A DNA stretch of 64,000 nt from Sediminibacterium sp. (lineage in GTDB: Bacteria; Bacteroidota; Bacteroidia; Chitinophagales; Chitinophagaceae), in assembly GCF_019264485.1 (NCBI RefSeq), contig NZ_JAHVAA010000011.1, forward strand, positions 1 through 64,000, in the 5' to 3' direction. Each line of letters opens with the position of its first letter. Within the stretch, counting starts at the first letter, position 1. Made by a program: the position numbers and the translations under genes. This document shows, piece by piece, positions 34,816-44,600 of the stretch. The notes under the pieces were generated by a model. The model was not told where the DNA came from, made no database searches, and was given only the letters and a program-made list of their open reading frames with translations.

Positions 34816-36939
34816 TCATACTACTTTCTTAAAATTTAACCTGATAGAATTGATGGCAAGTACCACATCACTCAAACCCATTACCAGTGCACCAAATGTA
34901 GGATTCAGGTATCCCAATGCTGCAATGGGTATGGCCACAATATTATAGGCAAAAGCCCAGAACAGGTTTTCCTTGATGGTGATATAAGTGTGTTTACCCA
35001 GTCCGAGTGCCATCGGCAGGTTTTTAAGTCCATGATTCATCAACACCACCTGTGCACTTTGCATGGCTACCTGTGTAGCATCACTGAGCGATATGCCTAC
35101 TGTAGCTTTAGCCAGTGCGGGTGCATCGTTGATACCATCGCCCACCATCGCGGTTGGAACTGCCGCATTAAAAGCAGCTATTTTCTCCAGCTTTTGTTCG
35201 GGTGTCTGTTCAGCAATGATGGTATCGAAACCCAGTTCTTTTCCTGCTTTCTCACATTTATCCTGTTGGTCACCACTCAATAAAATGGTATGGATGCCCC
35301 TGGCTTTTAAAGCACTGATTACTGAATACGATTCAGGTCTTATTTCATCGGCTACATCAATCCAGCCCAGTAATTCATTGTTGCGAATGATGTACACATT
35401 ATGCGTGTTATCAGTAGTAAACTGTGTTGCTGTTTTAAATGAACCGGCTATATAATTATTGCCTTCTTTATCGGTGGCTTTCATACCCAATCCTTTTACT
35501 TCTTCAATACTGGCCCAGCGGATTTCATCTTTTATTTTCCAACTCCTGGCAATGGCATTGGCAATAGGATGGTTGGAATATTTTTCGAGTGAAAAAGCTA
35601 TACGCTGAAATGCTTCCTGCTCTATGGCAGCCGACTGTAAAGAAAAACCAACAATAGTAAAATGACCTGTTGTGAGCGTACCCGTTTTATCAAACACCAC
35701 CTGCCTGATACTTTTAAATAGCTCAAGACTTCTCGCATTTTTAAACAGTATACCATTACGTGCTGCACGACCAAGCCCAACAGCTATAGCCGCAGGTGTG
35801 GCAAGCCCCATGGCACAGGGACAGGAAATAACCAACACTGCAATACCCCTCAGTAAGCTGGTGCTGAAACCAAGATCGGCCCAGAAATAATTGACAAGTA
35901 CGGTGATGAATGCAATACTCACAACTGTAGGAACAAATATGGCGCTGATTTTATCGGCCAGTTGCTGAACAGGTGGTTTTTCTGTTTGTGCATCACGCAC
36001 CATTTTCAGGATGCTTGATAAAACAGTGTCTTCACCAACAGCGGTAACATAGGTTTTAACCGTGCCGCTTTCAATAATACTTCCACCAATCAAATGATCC
36101 TTCATTTGTTTGAATACCGGTACACTTTCACCTGAGATGATGGCTTCATTTACCTGTACTTCTCCCCAAAGAATTTTACAATCCATCGGAACCTGTTCAC
36201 CGCTTTTTATCAATAAGAGATCACCTACTTTCAGGCTGGTACTCTCAACGGGAAATACATGCTCCTGGTGCTGATCGTCGTAAGCGATCATATTGGCCAT
36301 TGATTTTTGTGTGGTGGCCAGTTTTTTCAGCGCCGCCTGTGTGGTTTCAACGGAACGGTCCTCCATCCAGTTACCGAGGAACACCAACGTAATGATGGTG
36401 GCGGCTGTTTCATAAAATAAAAATTCTTCAGCACGTCCAATAAGGGTACCATATAAACTATAACCAAATGCTGCTACTGATCCTAATGCAATCAACACAT
36501 TCATATTGGGAATGCCTTTCCATAAACTTTTGATGGCGCTTCTCCCAAAGAAATCCATACCTACCATAAAAACCGGAATCGTTAAACCCAGTTGTACATA
36601 TGGATTCATGAGTACATGAATATGCACTCCCGGAATCATATGAAGCATTAATGGTGCAGTAAAAACAAAACAAAACCAGAAACGTTGTAAATGTGTTGAC
36701 AGGAATTTTTTGGGACGTTTATCCTCATCATGTCCATGGTTTGCTACATGATAACCCAAACCATTGATGCCTTTTGCAATATCTTTTGTGACAGCATTTT
36801 CAGGCATATCAAAACTTACATCACCACCAATAAAATTCACTTTCACATTTTGCATGCCTTTCGACTGCAGGTATTTATCTACTGTAAGCGCACAGTTGGT
36901 ACAGGTCATTCCTTCCACTTTCCAGTTCACTTTCTCCAT
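34816..36939 (-). CDS. Copper-translocating P1B-type ATPase
   Basis: A 707-residue heavy-metal P-type ATPase. One N-terminal metal-binding domain carries GMTCTNC (10-16). Further on are the ion-channel motif SCPCAMGLATP, typical of Cu(I) pumps, phosphorylation motif DKTGTLT, an HP motif in NHPIANAI, and the hinge MVGDGINDAPALAKA. It should export copper from the cytoplasm. The ATG at 36939 (MEKVNWKVEG) is preferred; an in-frame ATG at 36972 adds 11 residues. No CopZ or CueR-type regulator is beside it. Confidence 0.93.
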   Translation of the reverse strand: MEKVNWKVEGMTCTNCALTVDKYLQSKGMQNVKVNFIGGDVSFDMPENAVTKDIAKGINGLGYHVANHGHDEDKRPKKFLSTHLQRFWFCFVFTAPLMLHMIPGVHIHVLMNPYVQLGLTIPVFMVGMDFFGRSAIKSLWKGIPNMNVLIALGSVAAFGYSLYGTLIGRAEEFLFYETAATIITLVFLGNWMEDRSVETTQAALKKLATTQKSMANMIAYDDQHQEHVFPVESTSLKVGDLLLIKSGEQVPMDCKILWGEVQVNEAIISGESVPVFKQMKDHLIGGSIIESGTVKTYVTAVGEDTVLSSILKMVRDAQTEKPPVQQLADKISAIFVPTVVSIAFITVLVNYFWADLGFSTSLLRGIAVLVISCPCAMGLATPAAIAVGLGRAARNGILFKNARSLELFKSIRQVVFDKTGTLTTGHFTIVGFSLQSAAIEQEAFQRIAFSLEKYSNHPIANAIARSWKIKDEIRWASIEEVKGLGMKATDKEGNNYIAGSFKTATQFTTDNTHNVYIIRNNELLGWIDVADEIRPESYSVISALKARGIHTILLSGDQQDKCEKAGKELGFDTIIAEQTPEQKLEKIAAFNAAVPTAMVGDGINDAPALAKATVGISLSDATQVAMQSAQVVLMNHGLKNLPMALGLGKHTYITIKENLFWAFAYNIVAIPIAALGYLNPTFGALVMGLSDVVLAINSIRLNFKKVV

Positions 36940-37047
36940 AGTCAAATTATTAGGGGATGATTCATTCAACACACAAATTTACCGAATCGCATAAGTGGAC
37001 TCTTTCGATTTGAGAAGAATATTATTACAGCGATGTTGCAGAAGAGT

Positions 37048-37238
37048 GGAGTTTGGAAGTCCGGAAGGCCGGAAGACCGGAAGTCCGAAAGTCAGGAAAG
37101 ACCGAAAGACTGGAAGCGAAAGGATTAATTACTTTTGATTTAGATAGATGAATCGAAGTGTAATCTTCACTATCTCTACTCATCTGCTTCCGACTTTCCG
37201 TCTTTCTGACTTTCGGTCTTTCCTGACTTCTCACTCCA
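37048..37238. repeat. Word-repeat inverted repeat, type C copy 2
   Basis: The left arm (about 37048-37117) is a run of GGAAGTCCGGAAGGCCGGAAG and CGAAAGTC-type words; the right arm (37186-37238) is CGACTTTCCGTCTTTCTGAC-type. About 68 bases separate them. Words are shared with 7733-7806, 29 kb away. The right arm ends just upstream of the tsaE start. Confidence 0.75.
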
Positions 37239-37243
37239 AAACG

Positions 37244-37251
37244 TACATTTG
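37244..37251 (+). promoter_or_regulatory. Candidate tsaE -7 element
   Basis: TACATTTG matches TAnnTTTG and ends 4 bases before the tsaE ATG, which would give a leaderless mRNA. No clear -33 TTTG is seen; the -33 region lies inside the type C repeat. Confidence 0.4.
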
Positions 37252-37255
37252 CAGT

Positions 37256-37678
37256 ATGGATGCAATTTTCGGACTGGCACAAATAGCACAGGTGGCCAAG
37301 TCTTTATGGAGCGAAGGGAAAAAACATAAGGTATGGGCTTTTCATGCGGAGATGGGAACAGGTAAAACAACTTTTATCCATGCTTTGTGCGAATACCTGG
37401 GTGTAACGGAAGCCATCAGTAGTCCCACATTTGCCATTGTAAACCAGTACCAGGGCAAGGAAGCGGGACTGCTATTACATATGGATTGGTACCGTTTGAA
37501 AGATGAAGAAGAAGCCATCATGGCAGGAATAGAAGATCATCTGATGAGTGGTCAGTATTGCTTTATTGAATGGCCTGAAAAAGCAGCCGGACTTTTACCC
37601 GACGATACTTTTCATGTTTATCTGCAACTGCTTGATACTACAACAAGACGTTTGTACACCGATGCAGAAGCCATCTGA
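37256..37678 (+). CDS. tsaE: tRNA threonylcarbamoyladenosine biosynthesis ATPase
   Basis: A 140-residue TsaE protein, the ATPase that drives t6A37 tRNA modification with TsaB and TsaD. Walker A is EMGTGKTTF, followed by ISSPTFAIVNQYQG, HMDWYRLKDEEEA and the Walker B-like YCFIEWPEKAAGLLP. Length matches the family. The ATG at 37256 is preferred; upstream in-frame codons encode only the palindromic repeat. tsaB and tsaD are not in the window. Confidence 0.94.
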   Translation: MDAIFGLAQIAQVAKSLWSEGKKHKVWAFHAEMGTGKTTFIHALCEYLGVTEAISSPTFAIVNQYQGKEAGLLLHMDWYRLKDEEEAIMAGIEDHLMSGQYCFIEWPEKAAGLLPDDTFHVYLQLLDTTTRRLYTDAEAI

Positions 37679-37710
37679 TTCTGAGCGGAATACATTAACT
37701 TTATCATAAA

Positions 37711-37816
37711 CGTCTCTGCGAAACCTCAGCATACTCCTGTTCTCTGCGGTGAAACATACGCAAAATTTCACCGCAGAGAAAGAAGAACGCAAAGTTTGCG
37801 CAGAGGGTTTCGCGCA
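37711..37816. repeat. Word-repeat inverted repeat, type F
   Basis: A core perfect 15-bp inverted repeat, TTCTCTGCGGTGAAA (37740-37754) with TTTCACCGCAGAGAA (37766-37780), is flanked by further CTCTGCGAAAC / GCGCAGAGGGTTTCGCG arms out to about 37816. It fills the tsaE to alanine dehydrogenase gap. Confidence 0.8.
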
Positions 37817-37860
37817 AGGATATTTTGTAATTATAGTTTTTTAAAGTTTTACCAATACCA

Positions 37861-39075
37861 ATGGCTACCAGTAAACCTTCTATCAGCACTTCGTTTTCTT
37901 ATGAAACCCTTGAAGAAACACTGGATATAAAACCACAAGGGGCCAAACTGCATATTGGTATTCCAAAAGAAATTGCTTTCCAGGAAAACAGGATTGCACT
38001 AACGCCCGATGCGGTAGGTGTGCTGGTTTCGAACGGACATCAGGTAGTAGTAGAGCACGATGCAGGAGAGGGGAGTCATTATTCCGACAGGGATTATGCA
38101 GAACTGGGTGCTTCTATCGTGTATGAGCGAGAAGCTATATTTAAATGCCCCATACTGGTAAAAAGCGCACCTCCTGTTGCAGAAGATATGCCTTTGCTGC
38201 AACTGAACCAGACCATTGTTTCTCCCATTCATTTATCGGCATTGCGCAAAGAGTATATCGAGAAAATGATGGAGAAGAAAATCACGGCACTGAGCTTTGA
38301 GAACTTCAAGGATGAAAGTGGTACCTATCCCATTGTAAGAAGCATGAGCGAAATAGCAGGTAGTGCGGTAATGCTTATTGCGGGTCAGTACCTGAGTAGT
38401 TTTAATAAGGGCAAAGGTGTTTTGCTGGGAGGCATCAGTGGTATTCCTCCTACCAAAGTAGTGATTGTAGGAGCCGGTATTGTGGGCGAATTTGCCACAC
38501 GTAATGCACTGGCACTGGGTGCATCGGTAAAAGTGTTCGATAACAATGTATACCGCTTAAAACAGTTACAGAATAACCTGGGGCAGCGTATCTGGACCAG
38601 TGTGCTGGAGCCACGTATTTTATCCAAACAATTAAAGACCTGCGAAGTAGCGGTAGGGGCTTTGAGTAATGAATACGGAAGGGCACCGGTGGTAGTAACA
38701 GAAGAAATGGTGGCGGCTATGCGTCCGGGTAGTATTATAATTGACGTGGCGATTGACCGTGGTGGCTGTTTTGAAACCAGTGAACTCACGAGCCACCAGC
38801 AGCCCACTTTTGTAAAACATGATGTGATACATTATTGTGTACCCAATATTCCGAGTGGTTTTGCCAGAACAGCCAGTCAGGCCATCAGCAATGTGCTCAT
38901 GCCTTTGATGTTATCTATCAGTGATGAAGGTGGACTGGAAGAAATGGTATGGCACAATTTTAACCTCCGCGAAGGGATCTATATGTTTAAAGGAGCGCTC
39001 ACCGATTTTTATATCAGCCAGCGTTTCGACCTGAAGTTTACTGATCTGAACCTGCTGATTGCGAGCAGGCGATAA
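37861..39075 (+). CDS. ald: Alanine dehydrogenase
   Basis: A 404-residue NAD-dependent enzyme of the alanine dehydrogenase/PNT-alpha family, converting alanine to pyruvate and ammonia. Family features are IGIPKEIAFQENRIALTPDAVGVLVSNGH, the Rossmann motif VVIVGAGIVGEFATRNALALGASV, and IIDVAIDRGGCFETSE followed by HYCVPNIPSGFARTAS. Being a complete single chain without a transhydrogenase membrane partner nearby favours Ald over PntA. An N-terminal extension of about 30 residues is common in Bacteroidota members. It ends 2 bases from convergent ridA-like. Confidence 0.9.
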   Translation: MATSKPSISTSFSYETLEETLDIKPQGAKLHIGIPKEIAFQENRIALTPDAVGVLVSNGHQVVVEHDAGEGSHYSDRDYAELGASIVYEREAIFKCPILVKSAPPVAEDMPLLQLNQTIVSPIHLSALRKEYIEKMMEKKITALSFENFKDESGTYPIVRSMSEIAGSAVMLIAGQYLSSFNKGKGVLLGGISGIPPTKVVIVGAGIVGEFATRNALALGASVKVFDNNVYRLKQLQNNLGQRIWTSVLEPRILSKQLKTCEVAVGALSNEYGRAPVVVTEEMVAAMRPGSIIIDVAIDRGGCFETSELTSHQQPTFVKHDVIHYCVPNIPSGFARTASQAISNVLMPLMLSISDEGGLEEMVWHNFNLREGIYMFKGALTDFYISQRFDLKFTDLNLLIASRR

Positions 39076-39077
39076 AA

Positions 39078-39515
39078 TTATTTTTCTTTTGGCAGGTGTG
39101 CAATTACTTCAATCTCCAGTTTTGCATCGGGCATGTATAACCTGCTGATCTGTACCCAGGTGGCTGCGGGATAATCGCCCTTGTACATTTTCTTACGCGC
39201 CTCATTGTGCGTTTTCATCGCTTCAATATCGGTGGTATATAAATTTTCTTTTACCACATTCTGCAGACTCGCACCAAAATGATTCAGGCTTCTTTCAATG
39301 GTCTGGTAAATACGCTGAATACCGGCGGGAGAAATATCGGTTGATACAGTGCCGGATACATACAATACATTATCTACTTTCACTACCTGGGTATAACCGG
39401 CAGTGGTATCCTGCTCACGTCCAAAATGAAATTTCTTTTTTTCAATCGTATTTGTCTGTGCTGAAAGAAGTTGAACTGTAAATATCAGAACGGTAAAAAG
39501 AAAATAGGGTTTCAT
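39078..39515 (-). CDS. Secreted RidA/YjgF family protein
   Basis: A 145-residue protein with signal peptide MKPYFLFTVLIFTVQLLSAQ followed by a RidA-type chorismate-mutase-like fold: LYVSGTVSTDISPAGIQRIYQTIERSLNHFGASLQNVVKENLY and the C-terminal ATWVQISRLYMPDAKLEIEVIAHLP. Cytosolic RidA deaminates reactive enamines or imines; the role of exported versions is not established. The start at 39515 is chosen because it opens the signal peptide; the ATG at 39545 adds 10 residues before it. Confidence 0.85.
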   Translation of the reverse strand: MKPYFLFTVLIFTVQLLSAQTNTIEKKKFHFGREQDTTAGYTQVVKVDNVLYVSGTVSTDISPAGIQRIYQTIERSLNHFGASLQNVVKENLYTTDIEAMKTHNEARKKMYKGDYPAATWVQISRLYMPDAKLEIEVIAHLPKEK

Positions 39516-39558
39516 TTTTTTTGATATCAAAATACATCTTTTCAACTAAACAATACTT

Positions 39559-39597
39559 CTCCTTCTCCTCCAAAGGACTCCTGTGGAGGAGAAGGGG
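39559..39597. repeat. Inverted repeat, CTCCTTCTCCTCCA type
   Basis: CTCCTTCTCCTCCA (39559-39572) pairs with TGGAGGAGAAGGGG (39584-39597) with a single mismatch. It lies between anmK and ridA-like on the minus strand and likely forms a terminator hairpin for anmK. It resembles the other word-repeat palindromes. Confidence 0.6.
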
Positions 39598-39608
39598 AGA
39601 GGTTAATG

Positions 39609-40811
39609 CTATTTTGGAAAACTAATTTTGCCCATACTCACTGCCGGAATACCATTACGACCCGCACCTAATTTCACTTCACCGCCACAAACCGCTTCAT
39701 TGGCGAGTATGGCAAAGAGTACCGCTTCTTTTGCATCAGGATTAACTTCCAGTTCATTGGTGTTTTTGAAAACAATACCGGGTAATTGTTCTTTGATATG
39801 CTGCATAAGTAATAGATTATGCATACCACCACCACTTACATAAGCAACAAAATCTGTTCTTGTACCCATGCTGCGTTGTAATGCATCAACAATCATATCG
39901 GCAGAGAAACGATTGAGTGTAGCCATGATGTCTGCATGAGACAAATGACTGCCAGCTGATTTTTGTACTGCATCGGCGAGGTATTGCAGGTTAAAAAGTT
40001 CAGGGCCGATTGTTTTGGGAAAATCATAGCTGAAGAAATCATTTTCTTTTAAGGCATTCAGTAAAGCTGTGTGTATGGTACCTTGTTTCGCAATGGCGGC
40101 GTCTTCATCAAAATATTTTCCGGGAAAATGTTCCTGTACATAAGCATCCATCAGTGTATTACCCGTTCCTACATCGGTACTGAAAACGGCACTGGCATCA
40201 AGACTTGATGGGAGGTATGTGAAGTTGGCGATACCACCAATATTCAGCATGATCCTGTTTTCGTTTTTGTTACTGAAAATCAGGTAATCGCCATAAACAG
40301 CGAGCGGTGCGCCTTCACCTCCGGCTGCCACATGTTTTTGCCGGAAATCGCTCAGGGTAATAATACCTGTAGCTACTGCCATATGATCGCCATCACCAAT
40401 CTGTAAAGTGGCATTGCCAAATTCATCATCGGGATGGAGAAATTTAGGGGCATGGTAAATGGTTTGTCCATGACTGGCAATCAGGTCTACATCTGCAGGA
40501 TCTTTTTGCCATTTTTTTAGACAATCAAGTATAATGTTGGCGTGTTCTAGTGCTACCCAGGCATTCAGTAAACATACTTTCTCCAGATCGACCTGCCGTT
40601 TGGAAAAAACAGACTTGATCTGATTTTTAAATGCAGCATTATAAGAAACAGTCTCAAATGCAAGCAATTGCAGGTTTGTATCCATACCCTGACCCGAAAA
40701 ACGGCATAAAGCCACGTCGAGTCCATCAACAGAAGTGCCGCTCATCAAACCAATAATGGTTCTTTCAGGCTTATTTGCAATTTTATATAATGCCGCTATA
40801 TTCTGGTTCAT
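39609..40811 (-). CDS. anmK: Anhydro-N-acetylmuramic acid kinase
   Basis: A 400-residue sugar kinase that cleaves and phosphorylates 1,6-anhydro-MurNAc to MurNAc-6-phosphate in peptidoglycan recycling. The N-terminal phosphate-binding motif is IGLMSGTSVDGLDVAL. Further family blocks are DLIASHGQTIYHAP, LQIGDGDHMAVATGI, DFRQKHVAAGGEGAPLAVYGDYL, MLNIGGIANFTYL, FSTDVGTGNTLMDA and YVSGGGMHNLLLM. It is transcribed divergently from a DeoR regulator and susCD pair, with paired operator-like palindromes between. murQ and nagZ are not in the window. Confidence 0.95.
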   Translation of the reverse strand: MNQNIAALYKIANKPERTIIGLMSGTSVDGLDVALCRFSGQGMDTNLQLLAFETVSYNAAFKNQIKSVFSKRQVDLEKVCLLNAWVALEHANIILDCLKKWQKDPADVDLIASHGQTIYHAPKFLHPDDEFGNATLQIGDGDHMAVATGIITLSDFRQKHVAAGGEGAPLAVYGDYLIFSNKNENRIMLNIGGIANFTYLPSSLDASAVFSTDVGTGNTLMDAYVQEHFPGKYFDEDAAIAKQGTIHTALLNALKENDFFSYDFPKTIGPELFNLQYLADAVQKSAGSHLSHADIMATLNRFSADMIVDALQRSMGTRTDFVAYVSGGGMHNLLLMQHIKEQLPGIVFKNTNELEVNPDAKEAVLFAILANEAVCGGEVKLGAGRNGIPAVSMGKISFPK

Positions 40812-40844
40812 GGGTTTAAATTAGACTTAAAAACGCATTTTTCT

Positions 40845-40888
40845 GCAAATTCTTGCAAGATAATTTTGGAAATACGCAAGTTCCTGCA
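40845..40888. promoter_or_regulatory. Paired operator candidates flanking a -7 element
   Basis: GCAAATTCTTGCA (40845-40857) and GCAAGTTCCTGCA (40876-40888) are near-identical, near-palindromic 13-mers whose centres are 31 bp apart, about three helical turns. Between them is TAATTTTG (40861-40868), an exact Bacteroidota -7 element reading toward deoR. The layout suits repression by the DeoR protein of both deoR-susCD and divergent anmK. Confidence 0.6.
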
Positions 40889-40918
40889 TTAATTTTAGGA
40901 TAATATATCCATGCTGCT

Positions 40919-41662
40919 ATGCTGAAAACCGAACGCCAAGCTTATATACTGCGTCAGATCGACCTCCACAATCGTATACTTTCCTCCGACCTGAGTACTG
41001 AAATCAATGTATCCGAAGATACGATCCGCCGCGACCTGAACGAACTGGCCGATATGGACAAAATTATCAAAGTGCATGGAGGTGCATTATCCAAATCATT
41101 CCACAGTTCCTTTCTCAAATCAGATGTATACCAGGCCGACAGTAAAAGACTGATTGCGCAGAAAGTAGTTCCATTGATCAGGAACAATATGTTTATCCTC
41201 ACTACAGGTGGTACCACTATTATTGAAATGGCGCGTATACTTCCACCCGATCTGAATGCCACATTTTTTACAGGCAGTATTCCTGCTGCACATGAATATG
41301 CACAACACCCCAATATTGAAGTGATTTTTCTGGGCGATAAAATTTCAAAGAGTTCACAGATAGCTGTGGGTGGAGAAGCCATTTCAAAAATAAGTGGTAT
41401 CAAGGCCGACCTCTGTATCATGGGTATCAATGCCATTGATGAAACAGGTATTACCGATAACGACTGGGAAGTAATTCAGGTAAAGAGAGCGATGATACAG
41501 GCGGCAGAAAAAACGATTGTATTATCCATCGCCGAGAAAGTGAACACACACCAGAAACTGATGATTTGCGGACTGGATGAGGTTGATACAATGATCACAG
41601 AACTTGATCCATCGCATAACTTATTTGAATCGTATAAAAAACACGGCATTACTATTTTGTAA
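40919..41662 (+). CDS. DeoR/GlpR-family transcriptional regulator
   Basis: A 247-residue sugar-responsive regulator. The N-terminal winged helix contains the DeoR signature region (LSSDLSTEINVSEDTIRRDLNEL then DKIIKVHGGAL). The C-terminal DeoRC sensor domain shows ILTTGGTTIIEMARILPP, ATFFTGSIPAAHEY, VIFLGDKISKSSQIAVGGEA and CIMGINAIDETGIT. Such proteins usually repress and respond to a phosphorylated sugar. It is 20 bases upstream of the susC-like gene and divergent from anmK, so a MurNAc-type sugar phosphate is one candidate inducer. Confidence 0.92.
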   Translation: MLKTERQAYILRQIDLHNRILSSDLSTEINVSEDTIRRDLNELADMDKIIKVHGGALSKSFHSSFLKSDVYQADSKRLIAQKVVPLIRNNMFILTTGGTTIIEMARILPPDLNATFFTGSIPAAHEYAQHPNIEVIFLGDKISKSSQIAVGGEAISKISGIKADLCIMGINAIDETGITDNDWEVIQVKRAMIQAAEKTIVLSIAEKVNTHQKLMICGLDEVDTMITELDPSHNLFESYKKHGITIL

Positions 41663-41682
41663 TTATCTATAAACGCTGAAAT

Positions 41683-44600
41683 ATGAAAATAACACCGCTT
41701 ATGAAGCCGGGTAGTGTAAAGGCAGTATTCTTACTGATGCTGACAACCCTACTTACGGCAGCCGGTATTGCGCAGGTGCGTATATCCGGTAAAGTTACCG
41801 CCAAAGGCGGCGCTGCTGAAGCTGCTTCTGTAGTAATAAGAGAAAACAGTGTTGGTGCAGCCACCGACGCTACAGGAGCTTTTAGTTTTACGGCAAGCCT
41901 GAAACCGGGAACTTACACCATTGTGTTCTCAAGTGCAGGATACAAAACAAAAGAATCTTCATTAACCGTAACTGCAGGTAATAACAGTTATACAGTTAAT
42001 GCAGAACTTACTGAAGATGTTTCCAAACTCGACGAAGTAATTGTTACCGGTAACTCACAGGGTACTACCCGCCGGCAGTTGGGAAGTTATATCAGTTCTG
42101 TGAGCGCCGAAGACCTGAACAAAGGAGCAACGGGTAATGTACTCGCAGCTTTACAGGGTAAAACAGCCGGTGCACAGATTTCTCAAAACTCAGGCGATCC
42201 TGCAGGAGGTATTTCTGTTCGCCTGCGGGGTATCAGTTCTATCTCTTCTTCTTCAGAACCATTATACATCATTGATGGTGTAATTGTAAACAACTCTACC
42301 AACCGTGTTACCAATACTTCCGGTAACTATGACGGAGGTAATTTTGTAGGATCTATCGGACAGAGCCGTTTGGTGGATATCAATCCAAACGATATTGAAA
42401 GAATAGAAGTACTGAATGGTGCCGCTGCAGCAGCTATCTACGGTAGCCGTGCCAATGCCGGTGTGGTTCAGATATTCACTAAAAAAGGAAAGAGCGGCGC
42501 ACCTTCTGTAAGCTTCTCTACCAGTTTTACTACCAGCAGCCTGCGTAAAAAACTGGATGTAAACCAGGCCCCCACCAAATTCGGAGGCCCTACAGATGGT
42601 CCGGGTGCATTAACACAGGATATTCTTTCACCTGCTGTTACTACTACCACACCAGTTACACGTTACGATTACCAGGATTATATTTTCAGGAATGCCAACG
42701 GAACAGATAATAATATCTCTATCAGTGGCGGTACCGATAAAACCAAATACTATGTATCGGGTTCTTATTTCTATAACCAGGGTATTGTAAGAAATACCGA
42801 TTTCCAACGTTATAGTTTCCGCAGTAATATTGATCAGGTGCTCAATAAATGGGCAAGTTTTAACCTTGGTCTGAATTATGTAAACAGTACAGCGAATGAA
42901 AAACCCGATGGTAACTCTTTCTTCTCACCCATGAACTCTGTTACCATCATCGGTAATTTTCATGATATCTGGAAAAGAGATGCATTGGGAAATATTCAGG
43001 CAGTAGGAGAGCGCGGACGTGCCAATCCTGTTTCTGTTATAGAAGATATCAAACAACGCCAGACCACCAATCGACTGATTGCCAGCCTGGGTCTGAAACT
43101 CCGACCCATCAACGGATTAACGGTTGATTACACAATGGGTATCGATAACTATTCACAAAATGGTACTACTTATATTCCTCCATTTGCCTACAATGTGAGC
43201 ACCGCATTTTTTGGTGGTGGTCCAACACTTGATCCAACACAGAATGGTTATGCAAGTACGGGTAACAATAGTTTCTTTGCCATTAACCACGATCTGAATG
43301 CTACTTACAGCAGAAATATTACCAGTAATATTAACTCTGTAACCCAGGTAGGTTTTTCTCAGCAATATGAAAAGAACAACTATTCTTTATTACAGGGAAG
43401 AGGGCTGGCACCGTTTGTACAAACGGTGAATGGTGCGAGTACCATTTTAGGAGGTGTGGATGAACGCAGCGAACTGTCTATCTCAGGTGCTTATGTACAA
43501 CAGAACTTCAAATACCGTAACCAGTTCTTTATTACCGGTGCCATGCGTGTAGATGGATCTTCTGTATTTGGTAAGAACCAGCGTAACCAGACTTACTACA
43601 AAGCAAGTGGTAGCTATGTAATTTCAGGAACAGATTTCTGGGGTAAATCATCTGTAGCTAAATGGTGGGATCTGCTAAAAGTTCGTTTAGCATATGGTGA
43701 AAGCGGTAACCTTACAGGTATTGGTGCCTATTCAAGGTTCAACACTTACAGCTCATCATCGTATCTTGGAAGAACAGCATTGAACTCCAGCGGTACATTG
43801 GCCAATGAAAATGTAAAGCCCGAAAGACAACAGGAAGTTGAATTGGGTTTCGATATGTCGTTCCTCAATAACAGGATTGGGTTAACAGTGAATATTTACA
43901 ATAAAAAAGTAAAAGACCTGTTGATCAACCGTTTTATTGCACCTACATCCGGGTTCAGCAGCCTGCTGGATAATTTCGGATCACTGGAAAATAAAGGTTA
44001 TGAGATCGTGTTAACAGGTAACCCTGTGGCAAAGAGAAATTTCAACTGGAACATCACCGGTATTTTTAACCACAACCGTAACAAAGCCAATCGTATTGGT
44101 CAGGCACTTACCCTGTTAAGTACCAATGCTGGTGCACCTGTGTCGATTATTGAAGGACAGCCTGTAGGCGTTTTCTACGGAACTTTCTTTGCCCGTAATG
44201 CCGATGGAACACAATTGAAGAATGCAGGTGGTATTCCTCAAACAGAAAGAGGTGTTCAGAATACGGCTACAACATTTACAACGGGCAGGTCAGCAGGTTT
44301 ACCCAGCGGTGCCGTATTGCGTAAAATAATCGGAGACCCCAATCCTGATTACACAACCAGCCTGGTAAATGAAGTTACTTACAAGAAACTGAGTCTGCGT
44401 ATTCAGATCGATGCGGTACAGGGTGTTGATGTATTCAATGCCGATTTCCGTACACGTCAGGGTGTAGGTAATGGTAAAGTAGCAGAACAGGAACACCGTG
44501 GTCAATTGCCCCGTGGTTATATCAGTGGTATCTATGCCATTGAAGAGTGGCGCGTTGATAATGGCAGCTATACCAAACTCCGCGAACTGTCGCTCACATA

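Noticed and set aside
37148..37255. 36-residue N-terminal extension of TsaE
   Set aside because: It is encoded by the right arm of the type C palindrome; TsaE proteins start near the MDAIFGLAQ segment.
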